Origin: Pseudomonadales bacterium
Lineage (GTDB): Bacteria; Pseudomonadota; Gammaproteobacteria; Pseudomonadales; UBA7434
DNA length: 35,836 bases
Direction of reading: 5' to 3'
Assembly (NCBI GenBank): GCA_028223755.1
Contig: JAOIUY010000006.1
Span: 88,564-124,399, forward strand
Part shown: in pieces, positions 26,025 through 34,544 of the stretch
How positions within the stretch are numbered: position 1 is the stretch's first letter
Layout: each line of letters begins with the position of its first letter
Notes under the pieces: model-generated
Seen by the model: only the letters and a program-made list of their open reading frames with translations
What the model was told of the DNA's origin: nothing
The model's database searches: none
Made by a program: the position numbers and the translations under genes

Positions 26025-26123
26025 GCCGTTAATGTGCCGCTTCAAGTATAAGAGTGAATATGAATGATCTTATCAATCATTGCAAGAGGCGTGCAATGCC
26101 TTAAAAAGCGGCACATTAACGGC
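26025..26123. repeat. 99-bp nested inverted-repeat element upstream of zur
   Basis: The outer arms GCCGTTAATGTGCCGCTT (26025-26042) and its exact reverse complement (26106-26123) enclose 63 bp. Inside are two hairpins: AATGAT/ATCATT (26063-26068 and 26076-26081) and CATTGCA/TGCAATG (26078-26084 and 26092-26098). They share bases 26078-26081, so both cannot form at once. It could be a structured leader of zur, a small RNA or a miniature mobile element; there is no clear target duplication. Confidence 0.7.
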
Positions 26124-26178
26124 ATAGTAAAAATAGTGGTTGGTTGTGGAGTCACTCATTGAATAAATAATGAGACAC

Positions 26179-26213
26179 AAAAAAGGCCAACCTTTTAAAG
26201 GTTGGCCTTTTTT
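26179..26213 (-). terminator. Probable original terminator of ssrA
   Basis: A near-perfect palindrome: AAGGCCAACCTTTTAAAGG then TTGGCCTT, flanked by A and T runs. On the minus strand it starts 3 bp after the CCA end of the att copy, where the terminator of the disrupted RNA gene would lie. Confidence 0.85.
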
Positions 26214-26216
26214 ATT

Positions 26217-26234
26217 TGGTGGAGACGGCGGGAA
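26217..26234 (-). other. Attachment site copy (attR): 3' end of an ssrA-like gene
   Basis: On the minus strand: TTCCCGCCGTCTCCACCA. Split as CCCGC (T-stem), CGTCTCC (acceptor), ACCA, it fits a tmRNA 3' end: T-stem CCCGC as in E. coli ssrA, and U at position 70 for the alanine-identity G3-U70 pair. The sequence upstream no longer fits a T-loop, so only about 18 bp are duplicated. This marks the distal end of the island; the full RNA gene should lie right of the window. A tRNA-Ala origin is a less likely alternative. Confidence 0.7.
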
Positions 26235-26293
26235 AATGATTTATTCCTTAATACAATGATTTTATTGACTTTTCTTGGGCATAGAAACCACAC

Positions 26294-26314
26294 ATACCCC
26301 CAGATATACCCCCA
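26294..26314 (-). repeat. Direct repeats near the island end, possible integrase arm sites
   Basis: TGGGGGTAT occurs twice on the minus strand (26314-26306 and 26302-26294), 12 bp apart, 60 bp inside the att copy. G-rich repeated 9-mers near att fit arm-type binding sites of P4-like integrases. Confidence 0.5.
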
Positions 26315-26316
26315 CC

Positions 26317-27975
26317 TTAAAAAGCGTTTTCCAGCACAGCATCTGTAAGCTGCATTTGGGTCGTTTGTGCTTCGTTTAACGACTGTTTTAAATCATCGCA
26401 TAAGGCCATAAGCTCGTCCACCTTGGCGACGATGCGGTGTTGTTCAGCGAGTGGGGGAATTTGGATTGATAATGCATAGGCTTCATTTCTATTGAGGCCA
26501 GGCTTAATACCCTTACTAAGATTATCAAGTCTGAGTGTATGTAATTGGTAGAAAACAAACTTTAATGACATAGATGAAGATGGTGCAAGGCTATATGCTA
26601 CGTCAGTAACCCAGCATTCTTTAGTATCGGATAAATTTAAAGCGCCTGCAGAACCCTTTCGCCCAATGATTATACATGGTGACTTCACTCGTGATTTATT
26701 GTGAGTTCCTACTATGCCATTTGAGCCGAAAACGGGAAACTCACCAGTATTTGACCTCTCTGATTTCTTGAGGCCATTTCCATATTCAAGATGATAAATA
26801 TCGCCAAATTTACAGCCAACCCAATTTCCAATTGCTTTGTATTTACCGAAATCGGATATATTTTTCGGCTTTGAAATTTGACCATTTTCGATTAGTCTTT
26901 CTTTATCCATTATGATTTTCTCAAGCAACACACTCGCAGGCTCATCATTAGGGTCTTGTGGTACGAGCTTGCCCATTACCGCTAATTGTAAAATAGTTTC
27001 TTTGAGCTTATTCACGCTATGCTCAGTGGTCAGTAGCGTATCGAAATGCTTTGACACTCGCTCCCATGCTGATTGAAAAGCCTCGGCGTCAGGGGCGTTT
27101 GTGAGGGCGGAGAAGAGGGTTTCGACTAAGGTTTCGTGTGCTTCGATGCTGTTTTCTTGTTGTTGCTCTAGCGTATCGCACAGCGCCATCAGTTCGTCTA
27201 CCTTGGCGACGATACGGTGTTGTTCGGCGCTAGGAGGTAAGGCAATTAAGCCAGAGAAAAATTGCTTATCATTTATCGCTGGGTAAGCAATACCTGTTTG
27301 GCAGTCTTCTACATAAGAAGCAAAAACTGGTGAGCGTAAATATCTATATATGTACGATGAACTTATGCCGTTGAATGGATGGATAATTGCAAATGCTGTG
27401 CTGGCAATTGGTTCTGGGGTAAAGTCTTTATTAATTACTGCAATATTTAAAAGGTATGGTCGAACTGTAGAAAATATTACTGTTCCTTGCCTAACTATTT
27501 TTCTTGCTCTTGATGGCGCTTCGCTGTTATCTAGAATGCTTTGCTTTTCAACAATACCTAATTCTTTATTTATTGCTCCAACATCGATATAAGTGAACTG
27601 TTGGTCAGGTTTTTTTTGACCCCAGTCATGCCCAATATCGGCAAGCTTTGAAAAAGCCCACCCATTTGGCAGCTTAAAAGGTAGAGTCAATTCGCCAGAT
27701 GAATTAGCCTTTCGTGGCTTGCTTATTTTCCCATCTGTGATTAGCTTGTTTTTCTCGACTTCAATCTTTTCAAGTAAAGCGCTTGCTGGCTCATCATTAG
27801 GGTCTTGAGGTACGAGTAGTCCGCGCACCGCCAAATCAAGTATTAATTCCCGCAGTTTTTTTATGCCATACAAATTGCGCTTGCTGCTTGAGCCTCGGCC
27901 TCGTGTTGATTTGAGCTGAACTGATGATGACCAAAGGGGTAGGTTGTCAGTGATGATTTTTTCAAGTACGCTCAT
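26317..27975 (-). CDS. hsdS: Type I restriction-modification specificity subunit
   Basis: 552 residues with the two-fold layout of HsdS. Each half has LVPQDPNDEPAS (54-65 and 337-348), a target recognition domain (about 90-245 and 375-505) and the helical spacer start AEQHRIVAKVDELMALCD (250-267 and 510-527), identical in the two halves. It gives DNA sequence specificity to the HsdM/HsdR complex. The two recognition domains differ, which implies a bipartite asymmetric target. It is last in the cluster and separated from hsdM by a gene for a small secreted protein, an unusual insertion. Its stop is 82 bp from the island end. Confidence 0.93.
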   Translation of the reverse strand: MSVLEKIITDNLPLWSSSVQLKSTRGRGSSSKRNLYGIKKLRELILDLAVRGLLVPQDPNDEPASALLEKIEVEKNKLITDGKISKPRKANSSGELTLPFKLPNGWAFSKLADIGHDWGQKKPDQQFTYIDVGAINKELGIVEKQSILDNSEAPSRARKIVRQGTVIFSTVRPYLLNIAVINKDFTPEPIASTAFAIIHPFNGISSSYIYRYLRSPVFASYVEDCQTGIAYPAINDKQFFSGLIALPPSAEQHRIVAKVDELMALCDTLEQQQENSIEAHETLVETLFSALTNAPDAEAFQSAWERVSKHFDTLLTTEHSVNKLKETILQLAVMGKLVPQDPNDEPASVLLEKIIMDKERLIENGQISKPKNISDFGKYKAIGNWVGCKFGDIYHLEYGNGLKKSERSNTGEFPVFGSNGIVGTHNKSRVKSPCIIIGRKGSAGALNLSDTKECWVTDVAYSLAPSSSMSLKFVFYQLHTLRLDNLSKGIKPGLNRNEAYALSIQIPPLAEQHRIVAKVDELMALCDDLKQSLNEAQTTQMQLTDAVLENAF

Positions 27976-28078
27976 TATAACTTTGTCTCTGTGGCATTGG
28001 CCCGTTTGGCCTTTGATATATTGTATTCGCTCGCTCTAACAATCATGAGCCTAAATATTCTCAATTTAAGATGTACCT

Positions 28079-28546
28079 CTACATCTTTCCTCTGGAAACT
28101 TTGCTGCATATTATCGGTTTTATATTTTCCGGCTTCGGCTTATATGATTTGTCTAGTTGGTTTTTGCCACGTAACATACTGAGCCATTGTATGCCTTCTA
28201 GAGTATCTGGATTGATGTTATTAAATATGATTGTTGGGCCAGATGATATTTCATCTGCTGTGGAGAGAGTCGTCGCTATTCCAAGCGTAACGCCGTCAGC
28301 ATCTAGCATCCAAGAGTAGTGATTTGACGAAAGCTTAGAAAAACTTTGTGACTGTGTATTTTCCCCCCAATGAATGCCGGTGAATAGACTGATTTCTTTG
28401 AGGGCAACTTCATTATTTTTCAGCTCTTCTTGCAGTCCATTTGTGCATCGAAGCATAATGGCTTCATGAGCAACTGAGCTTTGCACAATTAAAAAATAAA
28501 GGCTGGCTAATAAAATTGATTTATTTAGTTTTATAACTTTGAACAT
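28079..28546 (-). CDS. Small secreted protein of unknown function between hsdM and hsdS
   Basis: 155 residues from the ATG at 28546, preceded by GGGGAAA; the frame remains open further upstream, to hsdM. A clear signal peptide ends at SSVA (residue 26). The mature protein begins HEAIMLRCTNGLQEELK. It has ISLFTGIHWGENTQSQ, HYSWMLDADGVTLGIA and a C-terminal IICSKVSRG, so two cysteines could form a disulfide. I do not recognise the family. A periplasmic protein inside a restriction-modification cluster is odd: it cannot act on DNA in the cytoplasm. It may be cargo, or part of a second function such as phage exclusion at the envelope. Confidence 0.6.
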   Translation of the reverse strand: MFKVIKLNKSILLASLYFLIVQSSVAHEAIMLRCTNGLQEELKNNEVALKEISLFTGIHWGENTQSQSFSKLSSNHYSWMLDADGVTLGIATTLSTADEISSGPTIIFNNINPDTLEGIQWLSMLRGKNQLDKSYKPKPENIKPIICSKVSRGKM

Positions 28547-28619
28547 TGTTTCCCCGTTTTTACATCTGGTCATGCTTTCGCGTCCGGAATATGATTTCGT
28601 TTGCTTTGGATGGCGCATG

Positions 28620-30101
28620 CTAGCCTTTATTCTCTAACGCATCAGCCAAAATCGATTTGAGCTGGTCACGCAAACCTTGGATTTGAGCTTGCTGCTCAGC
28701 ATAATTACTGAGTAACTCCTCTGGGTCATGGTTGATGGCTTCTTCAATATGAGGGTTTTTAATATCAAGATTGTAATTGCGCGCGATGATGTCGTCGATG
28801 CTTACGCGCCATGCGAGTTCATTTTCTTGGCGGTTTTTGCGTTTGGTCTTATCAGTTATTGACTTTCCTTTCCCCCACCACTCGGTGCAGTCAGAAAAAT
28901 CATCAAGTTTCATTGGCTTGGTTTTATTGAAGGCTTTAACACCTTTGGGTAATGGCACTTCGTAGTACCAAACCTCTTTTGTGGGCGTGCCTTTCTCAAA
29001 GAAAAGAATATTAGTTTTGATTGATGTGTAAGGTGCAAATACCGAGTTAGGTAAACGGACTAACGTATGTAAGTTACATTCATCCAAAAGTAGCTTTTTG
29101 ATTTTAGTTTTAACGCCTTCGCCGAATAAGGTGCCATCAGGTAATACAACTGCTGCACGACCACCGTCTTTTAATACTTCAATGATGTATTGTAAAAAAA
29201 GGTCAGCGGTTTCACGCGTTTGCATATCAGATGGAAAGTTTTTTTCAATGCCGTCTTCTTCATTGCCGCCAAATGGTGGGTTAGTGACGATAGCGTCGAC
29301 CATCTCATGGGTATCAATACTCGATAAGGGTCGATTCAGCGTATTGCCTTGGCGTATCTGCTGCGGAACCTCAATGCCATGCAGCATCATATTCGTGGTG
29401 CAGAGTAAGTGCGGTAGCTGTTTTTTCTCAACGCCACTGACGGATGTCTGAAGCATCTTCTGGTCTTTAGCGGTTTTAATCTGTTCTTTCAATAAATCAA
29501 TAGAGCAAGCTAAAAATCCACCCGTACCACAGGCAGGGTCATAAATGGATTCACCTAGCTGAGGGTTAATCATTTGAACGGTAAAGCGCGTCACAGCGCG
29601 TGGCGTATAAAATTCACCTGAATTACCCGCACTTTGTAAGTCTTTTAACAGCTGCTCATACAGGTCGCCAAATAGGTGTCTTTCTTCTGAGCTGGTAAAG
29701 TCTATTTCATTGAGCTTATTAATGACCTGTCGCAACAGGGTGCCGTTTTTCATGTAGTTGAAGGCTTCACTCATACCTTCCCTGACGACAAAACCACGTG
29801 GGTTTGTGTCTTTAGGCGTTTGCAGCGATTTTATTTCGGGAATTAACTCGTTGTTAGTGAAGTCGAGTAGGGCATCGCCCGTCATGCCTTCTTTGTTTGC
29901 AGCCCAATTACGCCAGAGGTACTTATCTGGAATAGGTGATTTATAATTCTCTGTTTCGAACTCAATCTCTTCTTCTTGCGCATCAAATATTTTTAAAAAT
30001 AATAACCACGAAAGTTGACTTAAACGCTGCGCATCGCCATCTACCCCTGCATCCTTACGCATAATATCTTGAATCGATTTAATAATAGTGGAGATTGACA
30101 T
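28620..30101 (-). CDS. hsdM: Type I restriction-modification DNA methyltransferase subunit
   Basis: 493 residues. N-terminal HsdM helical domain (RLSQLSWLLFLKIFDA at 26-41), then the N6-adenine methylase fold: SGEFYTPRAVTRFTV (161-175), S-adenosylmethionine motif DPACGTGGF (188-196), and catalytic NPPF (274-277). It methylates adenine at the site chosen by HsdS, and forms the M2S enzyme or, with HsdR, the restriction complex. It follows hsdR by 35 bp on the same strand, so hsdR-hsdM form one unit. The sequence appears complete, without frameshifts. Confidence 0.96.
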   Translation of the reverse strand: MSISTIIKSIQDIMRKDAGVDGDAQRLSQLSWLLFLKIFDAQEEEIEFETENYKSPIPDKYLWRNWAANKEGMTGDALLDFTNNELIPEIKSLQTPKDTNPRGFVVREGMSEAFNYMKNGTLLRQVINKLNEIDFTSSEERHLFGDLYEQLLKDLQSAGNSGEFYTPRAVTRFTVQMINPQLGESIYDPACGTGGFLACSIDLLKEQIKTAKDQKMLQTSVSGVEKKQLPHLLCTTNMMLHGIEVPQQIRQGNTLNRPLSSIDTHEMVDAIVTNPPFGGNEEDGIEKNFPSDMQTRETADLFLQYIIEVLKDGGRAAVVLPDGTLFGEGVKTKIKKLLLDECNLHTLVRLPNSVFAPYTSIKTNILFFEKGTPTKEVWYYEVPLPKGVKAFNKTKPMKLDDFSDCTEWWGKGKSITDKTKRKNRQENELAWRVSIDDIIARNYNLDIKNPHIEEAINHDPEELLSNYAEQQAQIQGLRDQLKSILADALENKG

Positions 30102-30136
30102 TTAATTCCCTGAGTAATGAATTTGATTTTTATGAA

Positions 30137-32542
30137 TTAGGCGCTGATTTGTTGGTCGTCGAACAATGCGTTCTCTAAGTCTCTAATGGCTTCTTCGTAT
30201 TGTTTTTTGCCACCAAAGGCTTGGTCAACGATTTCTTTTGGTCGGCCCATTTTATCAAATGGCGTGACTTTTAAGACTTGAATATTTTCAACATCCATCA
30301 ATCCGTTATCCGCATATTTGTCGAGCAGAGCGTTTAAAACGGTTTGTGCTGCTTCGTTATATTTACTAAAGTAATTGCGCTTCTTAACGTTGTCAGCGCG
30401 TTCTTTGCGGGTTAATGGGGGTTGGTCGAAGACAACGTGGCAGATTAAATCAAACGGCCCCATATCCTTGCCTATGTCGCCCTCGAGGGCTTCCCAGATA
30501 ACGCCCATGGATTCCAGCTCTTGAACGATAGCTTGCTTTTTATCAGCTTCCTTCCATGTCTTAACAAAGTCATCAAGCGAGGAAAACTGCTTCATTACTG
30601 TTTTGCGCGTGTAATCTTTAAAAGACTCAGTAACGAGTTTGCCGTCAGCATCATAATACTGTACGCGCTCTGCAAGTTTTTTAACCTCAACACCTGACAC
30701 ATGAAACTTGATAAACGGTTTTTTATCATCAGGTTCGCTGCCCCAATCATCGCCATAGGTTGGCGCATTAGGTTCTGAAATCGTTCCATCGCCCTCACTT
30801 GGTGTGTCTTCGCCAAATGGACCGTCTTCTGTTACCCATGTATCGCCATCAATGATAACTTCAGGAGTGACTTTGATTTGCTCTGATTCGCCATCAAAGG
30901 CAGGGTCAGCAAACAGCTCAGTCGCTTTACGGAAATCCAATATCGTAAACCAGAGCTTGTTGTAACGGTCATCGATGCGCGTGCCTCTACCGATGATTTG
31001 CTTGAACTTGGTCATTGATTTGATGTTTTGGTCCAGCACAATCAATTTACAGGTTTTTGCATCCACGCCTGTGGTCATGAGTTCCGATGTGGTGGCAATT
31101 ACTGGGTAGGCTTTTTTAGGGTTAATGAAATTACCGAGTTGCCCTTTGCCGATTTCGTCATCGCCTGTAATGCGCATCACGTACTTATCATTCTTTTTGA
31201 CTTGTTCAGGGTTGTGATTCACTAATGCTTGGCGCATGCGCTCGGCGTGATTGATGTTGTTACAAAATACAATCGTCTTAGCCATTGGGTCGGTGCGTTG
31301 CAAATAAGCGCTAATGGTTTTTGCGACTAAGTCAGTGCGTTCATCAATAATAATGTTTCGGTCAAAGTCTTTGCCATTATAAATACGGTCATCAATAAGT
31401 TCGCCGTTATTATCAACCTGACCATCTTCGGGTCGCCAGCCAAAGGCATCAATATCGAGGTCTACTCGCATAACTTTATAAGGCGCTAAAAATCCATCCT
31501 CAATCCCTTCTTTAAGCGAATAGGTGTAAACGGGTTCGCCAAAGTAATCAATATTAGAAACTTCTTCAGTTTCTTTGGGCGTGGCTGTTAAACCGATTTG
31601 AGTAGCTGAACTAAAGTATTCAAGGATTTCACGCCATGCACTGTCATCTGCCGCACTACCTCGGTGGCACTCGTCAATAACAATCAAGTCAAAGAAGTTA
31701 GGGTCAACCTGCTTGTAGGCTTTTTGGTATTCTTCTGGTCCTGTTAATGCTTGATACAACGCAAGGTGCACTTCATAAGCTGGGTCAACTTCACGCCCTG
31801 TGATTTTTGTCATTGCTTGACCAAAAGGTTGAAAGTCACCTGTTCTTGATTGGTCTACTAAAATATTACGGTCGGCGAGAAATAGGATTCGTTTACGTTG
31901 TTTGGACTTCCACAAACGCCAAATGATTTGAAAAGCGGTATAAGTTTTACCTGTGCCTGTTGCCATCACTAGAAGAATGCGGTCTTTACCGCGGGCTATG
32001 GCTTCAACGGATTTATTGATGGCTTGTAACTGGTAATAACGAGGTGCTTTGCCGCTACCATCGTCATGATAATCTTGGGTGATGGTTGGAAGCTGCTCTT
32101 CAGAATAGCCTTTGAACGCGATGAACTTTTGCCATAACTGCGCTGGGCTAGGAAATTCTTCTAACGAGATTTGCGTTTCAATGGGTTGACCATCACTGGC
32201 TGTTTTATCATGGAAAATGAAGCCGTCACCATTACTGGCAAATATGAACGGGACCTCAAGTAAGCGCGCATAATCCAAGCCTTGCTGCATGCCTTTGCCA
32301 ATATCGTGTTTATTGGCTTTAGCCTCTATAACGGCTAATGGCATGTTGGGTTTGTGGTAAAGAACAATATCGGCTGACTTTACAGTTTTGCGTACGCCCA
32401 TTTGGCCGCGCACTATCACTTTACCGTCACGTAGCTTAACTTCTTGACGTAATTGGGTCATCGCATCCCAGCCAGCGTTATCTACAGCGGGTAGAATATA
32501 TTTCGTAATGATGTCTGTTTCTGACAGTGACGACTTATCCAT
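30137..32542 (-). CDS. hsdR: Type I restriction endonuclease subunit R
   Basis: 801 residues. The N-terminal nuclease domain has the PD-(D/E)xK pattern: Asp58 in SADIVLY and EAK (73-75) in [10 protein letters not shown]. The SF2 translocase follows: Walker A MATGTGKT (193-200), DECHRGS (290-296), LTATP (318-322) and a later [10 protein letters not shown] motif VI. The C-terminal 200 residues match the HsdM-contacting domain of EcoEI-type R subunits. It cleaves unmodified foreign DNA after ATP-driven translocation. All key residues seem intact, so restriction should be active. It is first of the hsdR-hsdM pair; the upstream gap to the lipoprotein gene is 49 bp. Confidence 0.95.
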   Translation of the reverse strand: MDKSSLSETDIITKYILPAVDNAGWDAMTQLRQEVKLRDGKVIVRGQMGVRKTVKSADIVLYHKPNMPLAVIEAKANKHDIGKGMQQGLDYARLLEVPFIFASNGDGFIFHDKTASDGQPIETQISLEEFPSPAQLWQKFIAFKGYSEEQLPTITQDYHDDGSGKAPRYYQLQAINKSVEAIARGKDRILLVMATGTGKTYTAFQIIWRLWKSKQRKRILFLADRNILVDQSRTGDFQPFGQAMTKITGREVDPAYEVHLALYQALTGPEEYQKAYKQVDPNFFDLIVIDECHRGSAADDSAWREILEYFSSATQIGLTATPKETEEVSNIDYFGEPVYTYSLKEGIEDGFLAPYKVMRVDLDIDAFGWRPEDGQVDNNGELIDDRIYNGKDFDRNIIIDERTDLVAKTISAYLQRTDPMAKTIVFCNNINHAERMRQALVNHNPEQVKKNDKYVMRITGDDEIGKGQLGNFINPKKAYPVIATTSELMTTGVDAKTCKLIVLDQNIKSMTKFKQIIGRGTRIDDRYNKLWFTILDFRKATELFADPAFDGESEQIKVTPEVIIDGDTWVTEDGPFGEDTPSEGDGTISEPNAPTYGDDWGSEPDDKKPFIKFHVSGVEVKKLAERVQYYDADGKLVTESFKDYTRKTVMKQFSSLDDFVKTWKEADKKQAIVQELESMGVIWEALEGDIGKDMGPFDLICHVVFDQPPLTRKERADNVKKRNYFSKYNEAAQTVLNALLDKYADNGLMDVENIQVLKVTPFDKMGRPKEIVDQAFGGKKQYEEAIRDLENALFDDQQISA

Positions 32543-32591
32543 AAGATTCCATCGATACGTATTTAGTACCTGTTGTTAGTTGATATGACAA

Positions 32592-33275
32592 CTAGCAGTC
32601 GGCAATACTTGTGATTTTTCGGTTATAACTTTTACCACTGATGGCCGCATAATTGATAAACATTGCTTCTAGTATTTCATCAAATACTTCAACAATAACA
32701 GGGCAACTCCCAGAGCTTCTGGCGCGGCCCTCATAAACTTTTGTTGGCGTGTTAGAGGCTAGGGTGTTTACCTTAACAATGTCCATCGCTACTACTCGAG
32801 TATATTGCTTAGACGAAACTGTACGACTACCCACAACACCAAAGGTCGGCATCGAATAAGAATTCGCGCTGTATGTAGCGGTTCCGCCAGACCCGTAAAC
32901 TGTGCCTGAAGTATAGGTTGAGCCGCCACTTGTTTGTCCTAATATCGGTACAGACCCAGTTGAAGTCTCACCATTGTCGATACCATAAGTTACGAATGCA
33001 ATATAGTCGGCATCACTTTCTGATTTGGCTATCGTATAACCTACAGATGACAGTTTTGCCTCAAATTTATTTTTATAGGATTGAAACTCCAGAGAATTTG
33101 ATAGTTTAGCGTCACCAGTCTGGACAAAGATTGACCCTTTAGCAGCATATCCATCTACGAAAAAAGCACTAGAGTCAACATGGACCTCCGGTCCATTAAG
33201 GGTCGTTTCACACCCGACCAAAAAGAGACTCAAAATAAAAAAAAGTGATGTTTTTAAGTTCATATTAATATCCAT
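32592..33275 (-). CDS. Lipoprotein of unknown function (DUF4136-like)
   Basis: 227 residues from 33275; an in-frame ATG at 33263 gives a tighter signal peptide with a GGAT upstream and is equally likely. The lipobox LVGC places Cys22 (or Cys18 from the second start) at the mature end. The mature part has DSSAFFVDGYAAKGSIFV, SDADYIAFVTYGIDNG, and a Gly/Ser/Thr/Tyr-rich central segment (GGSTYTSGTVYGSGGTAT). This resembles DUF4136-type outer-membrane lipoproteins, weakly. It stands upstream of hsdR on the same strand inside the island. A cell-surface role unrelated to restriction is likely; superinfection exclusion is possible but only a guess. Confidence 0.6.
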   Translation of the reverse strand: MDINMNLKTSLFFILSLFLVGCETTLNGPEVHVDSSAFFVDGYAAKGSIFVQTGDAKLSNSLEFQSYKNKFEAKLSSVGYTIAKSESDADYIAFVTYGIDNGETSTGSVPILGQTSGGSTYTSGTVYGSGGTATYSANSYSMPTFGVVGSRTVSSKQYTRVVAMDIVKVNTLASNTPTKVYEGRARSSGSCPVIVEVFDEILEAMFINYAAISGKSYNRKITSIADC

Positions 33276-33343
33276 TATTTAATATTTATAGATTAAAAGT
33301 CGTGATTGATTCTACATTGGGGGCTTGCTATTAACTACTATTT

Positions 33344-33643
33344 TTAAAAAGTGAGCATATTATCAAATTTTATCGCTGATTCTATTGATTTAGTTTCATC
33401 AGAGGGGTCGCGTAAAGACTTTTTCTGAGCATATTCAATATCAACAGGGTTAATTGGCGGCAATACAAATTTGGATAATTTACAAATAGCGTCTATTTTT
33501 TGAGCAGGCTCAAGCTGGGCTAATACCTCAGGTAAGTTATCGATTTCATCGGCGAGTGCGTTCGCTAGGAGTTGCCGTATTTGAAAGGTCAATTTGTTAG
33601 GCGTACCTTTCTTTCTTCCGCCTGTTTTAACACCTGTTGCCAT
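33344..33643 (-). CDS. Small phage-like protein with GGRKKGTPNK motif
   Basis: 99 residues. The N-terminus MATGVKTGGRKKGTPNK matches the short basic motif (GGRPKGxxNK type) of DUF5681-like and phage terminase-small-subunit-associated proteins common on islands and prophages. The rest is helical and acidic (ADEIDNLPEVLAQLEPAQK). It may bind DNA. It is separated by 217 bp from the upstream winged-helix gene. No terminase large subunit is nearby, so a packaging role is unlikely in this element. Confidence 0.6.
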   Translation of the reverse strand: MATGVKTGGRKKGTPNKLTFQIRQLLANALADEIDNLPEVLAQLEPAQKIDAICKLSKFVLPPINPVDIEYAQKKSLRDPSDETKSIESAIKFDNMLTF

Positions 33644-33860
33644 AATCTATTTCGCTCTAATTTAGATACCCGTTTGTGCAAAAGTACATACTGGGTATGG
33701 TGATATATAAGACTCTCTCTATGGGAGTGGTTGGTACCCATTAAATAACCACATAGTGCTCTTTATAGGAGTAGTTAATCGGCCCTTTTTCTCGGCCTAC
33801 TCTGAAATAGAGTGAATAGCCTTTGACCTATTCCAATACAGAGCTGAAAAAACGATAATT
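33644..33860. other. Non-coding gap with two small hairpins
   Basis: 217 bp. ACTCT-GAAAT-AGAGT (33799-33813) and GAATAG/CTATTC (33814-33819 and 33828-33833) are adjacent short dyads just after the winged-helix gene. No T run. They may be mRNA 3' structure or an iteron-like origin feature; no further evidence. Confidence 0.35.
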
Positions 33861-34244
33861 TCATTGCCTCCAAAGGTTCAGCGGTACGCTTGTAACCTTT
33901 ATGCCTTCATCGTGCCCCCTCTTGGCGTCATCGATACCATTCCATGTAATCGCGCAAAGCGTTGGGTGACCTCGTATCTTTTTGCCGCGCTTGGTAATGA
34001 CGACAAACCCCGTTTCCTGCAGTTCCTTGTAGGCTCGGTGCAGCGTACTGCTTGATTTCCAGCCCCGTTTACGCATTAACGACCAACATGCACTTTGACT
34101 ACCATTATTAGCCCCATGATATTGATGGAGTAAATCAAGCAATAGCTTTATCGCCTGTGCGCTCAATGTATAAAATTTTTCGTGGCTTGCTATTTGATAT
34201 GGGATACCAATAAAGCGTCCTTTCTTATCTTTAACGCGTCCCAT
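33861..34244 (-). CDS. Winged-helix-like DNA-binding protein of the island
   Basis: 127 residues from the ATG at 34244 (MGRVKDKKGRFIGIPYQ), which overlaps the end of alpA by 14 bp; a longer frame to 34292 exists but would overlap alpA more. SAQAIKLLLDLLHQYHG is followed by WSLMRKRGWKSSSTLHRAYKELQETGFVVITKRGKK. This is a winged-helix pattern like that of small replication or regulatory proteins often next to alpA on P4-type islands. Overlap with alpA implies translational coupling. It probably regulates island replication or excision. Confidence 0.6.
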   Translation of the reverse strand: MGRVKDKKGRFIGIPYQIASHEKFYTLSAQAIKLLLDLLHQYHGANNGSQSACWSLMRKRGWKSSSTLHRAYKELQETGFVVITKRGKKIRGHPTLCAITWNGIDDAKRGHDEGIKVTSVPLNLWRQ

Positions 34245-34440
34245 GATTAACCGCTTTTCTAAAAGTAATGACTTGCTGATGAATCCATTCATCTATTTCT
34301 TCTTCAAGAAAAACTGATATGCCCGCACTGATACGAATGCTTTGCGGGAACTCATTACGCGCAATGAGATTATAAAGATGGCTTATTGAGATGCCTGCTT
34401 TTTCAGCAGCTTGTTTGGGTCTAATAAATTTGGCTTGCAT
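34231..34440 (-). CDS. AlpA-family transcriptional regulator / excisionase
   Basis: 69 residues from the ATG at 34440, with AGGTG 6 bp upstream; a GTG 9 bp further up is the alternative. FIRPKQAAEKAGISISHLYN then LIARNEFPQSIRI is the AlpA/MerR-like helix-turn-helix used to pick out P4-type satellite islands. AlpA proteins activate integrase expression or act in excision, as on E. coli CP4-57, which also sits at ssrA. It lies between the winged-helix gene and the integrase side, as expected. Confidence 0.88.
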   Translation of the reverse strand: MQAKFIRPKQAAEKAGISISHLYNLIARNEFPQSIRISAGISVFLEEEIDEWIHQQVITFRKAVNHGTR

Positions 34441-34544
34441 AGTATTCACCTGTTACCTATATGATTGCTCGACAGAAAGTTATTAAAACAAGTGTCGAAA
34501 ATATTGGCTAGGTGGGAAATAACTCTCGAATTTGGAAGTGATTT

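Larger units (their letters stand above)
25932..26316. other. Non-coding region between zur and hsdS, spanning the island junction
   Basis: 385 bp. From left to right it holds the zur leader, a 99-bp nested inverted repeat (26025-26123), the terminator at 26179-26213, the ssrA-like att copy (26217-26234) and direct repeats (26294-26314). No gene. Confidence 0.7.

Noticed and set aside
26317-27975. HsdS repeats as a sign of gene fusion or frameshift
   Set aside because: Two-fold internal repetition is the normal structure of full-length HsdS; the frame is intact.
29098-29451. 117-codon plus-strand ORF within hsdM
   Set aside because: Opposite the methylase motifs, with no independent support.
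32577-32594. TAGTTG/CAACTA dyad after the lipoprotein gene as a terminator
   Set aside because: Only a 6-bp AT-rich stem, overlaps the stop codon and has no T run.
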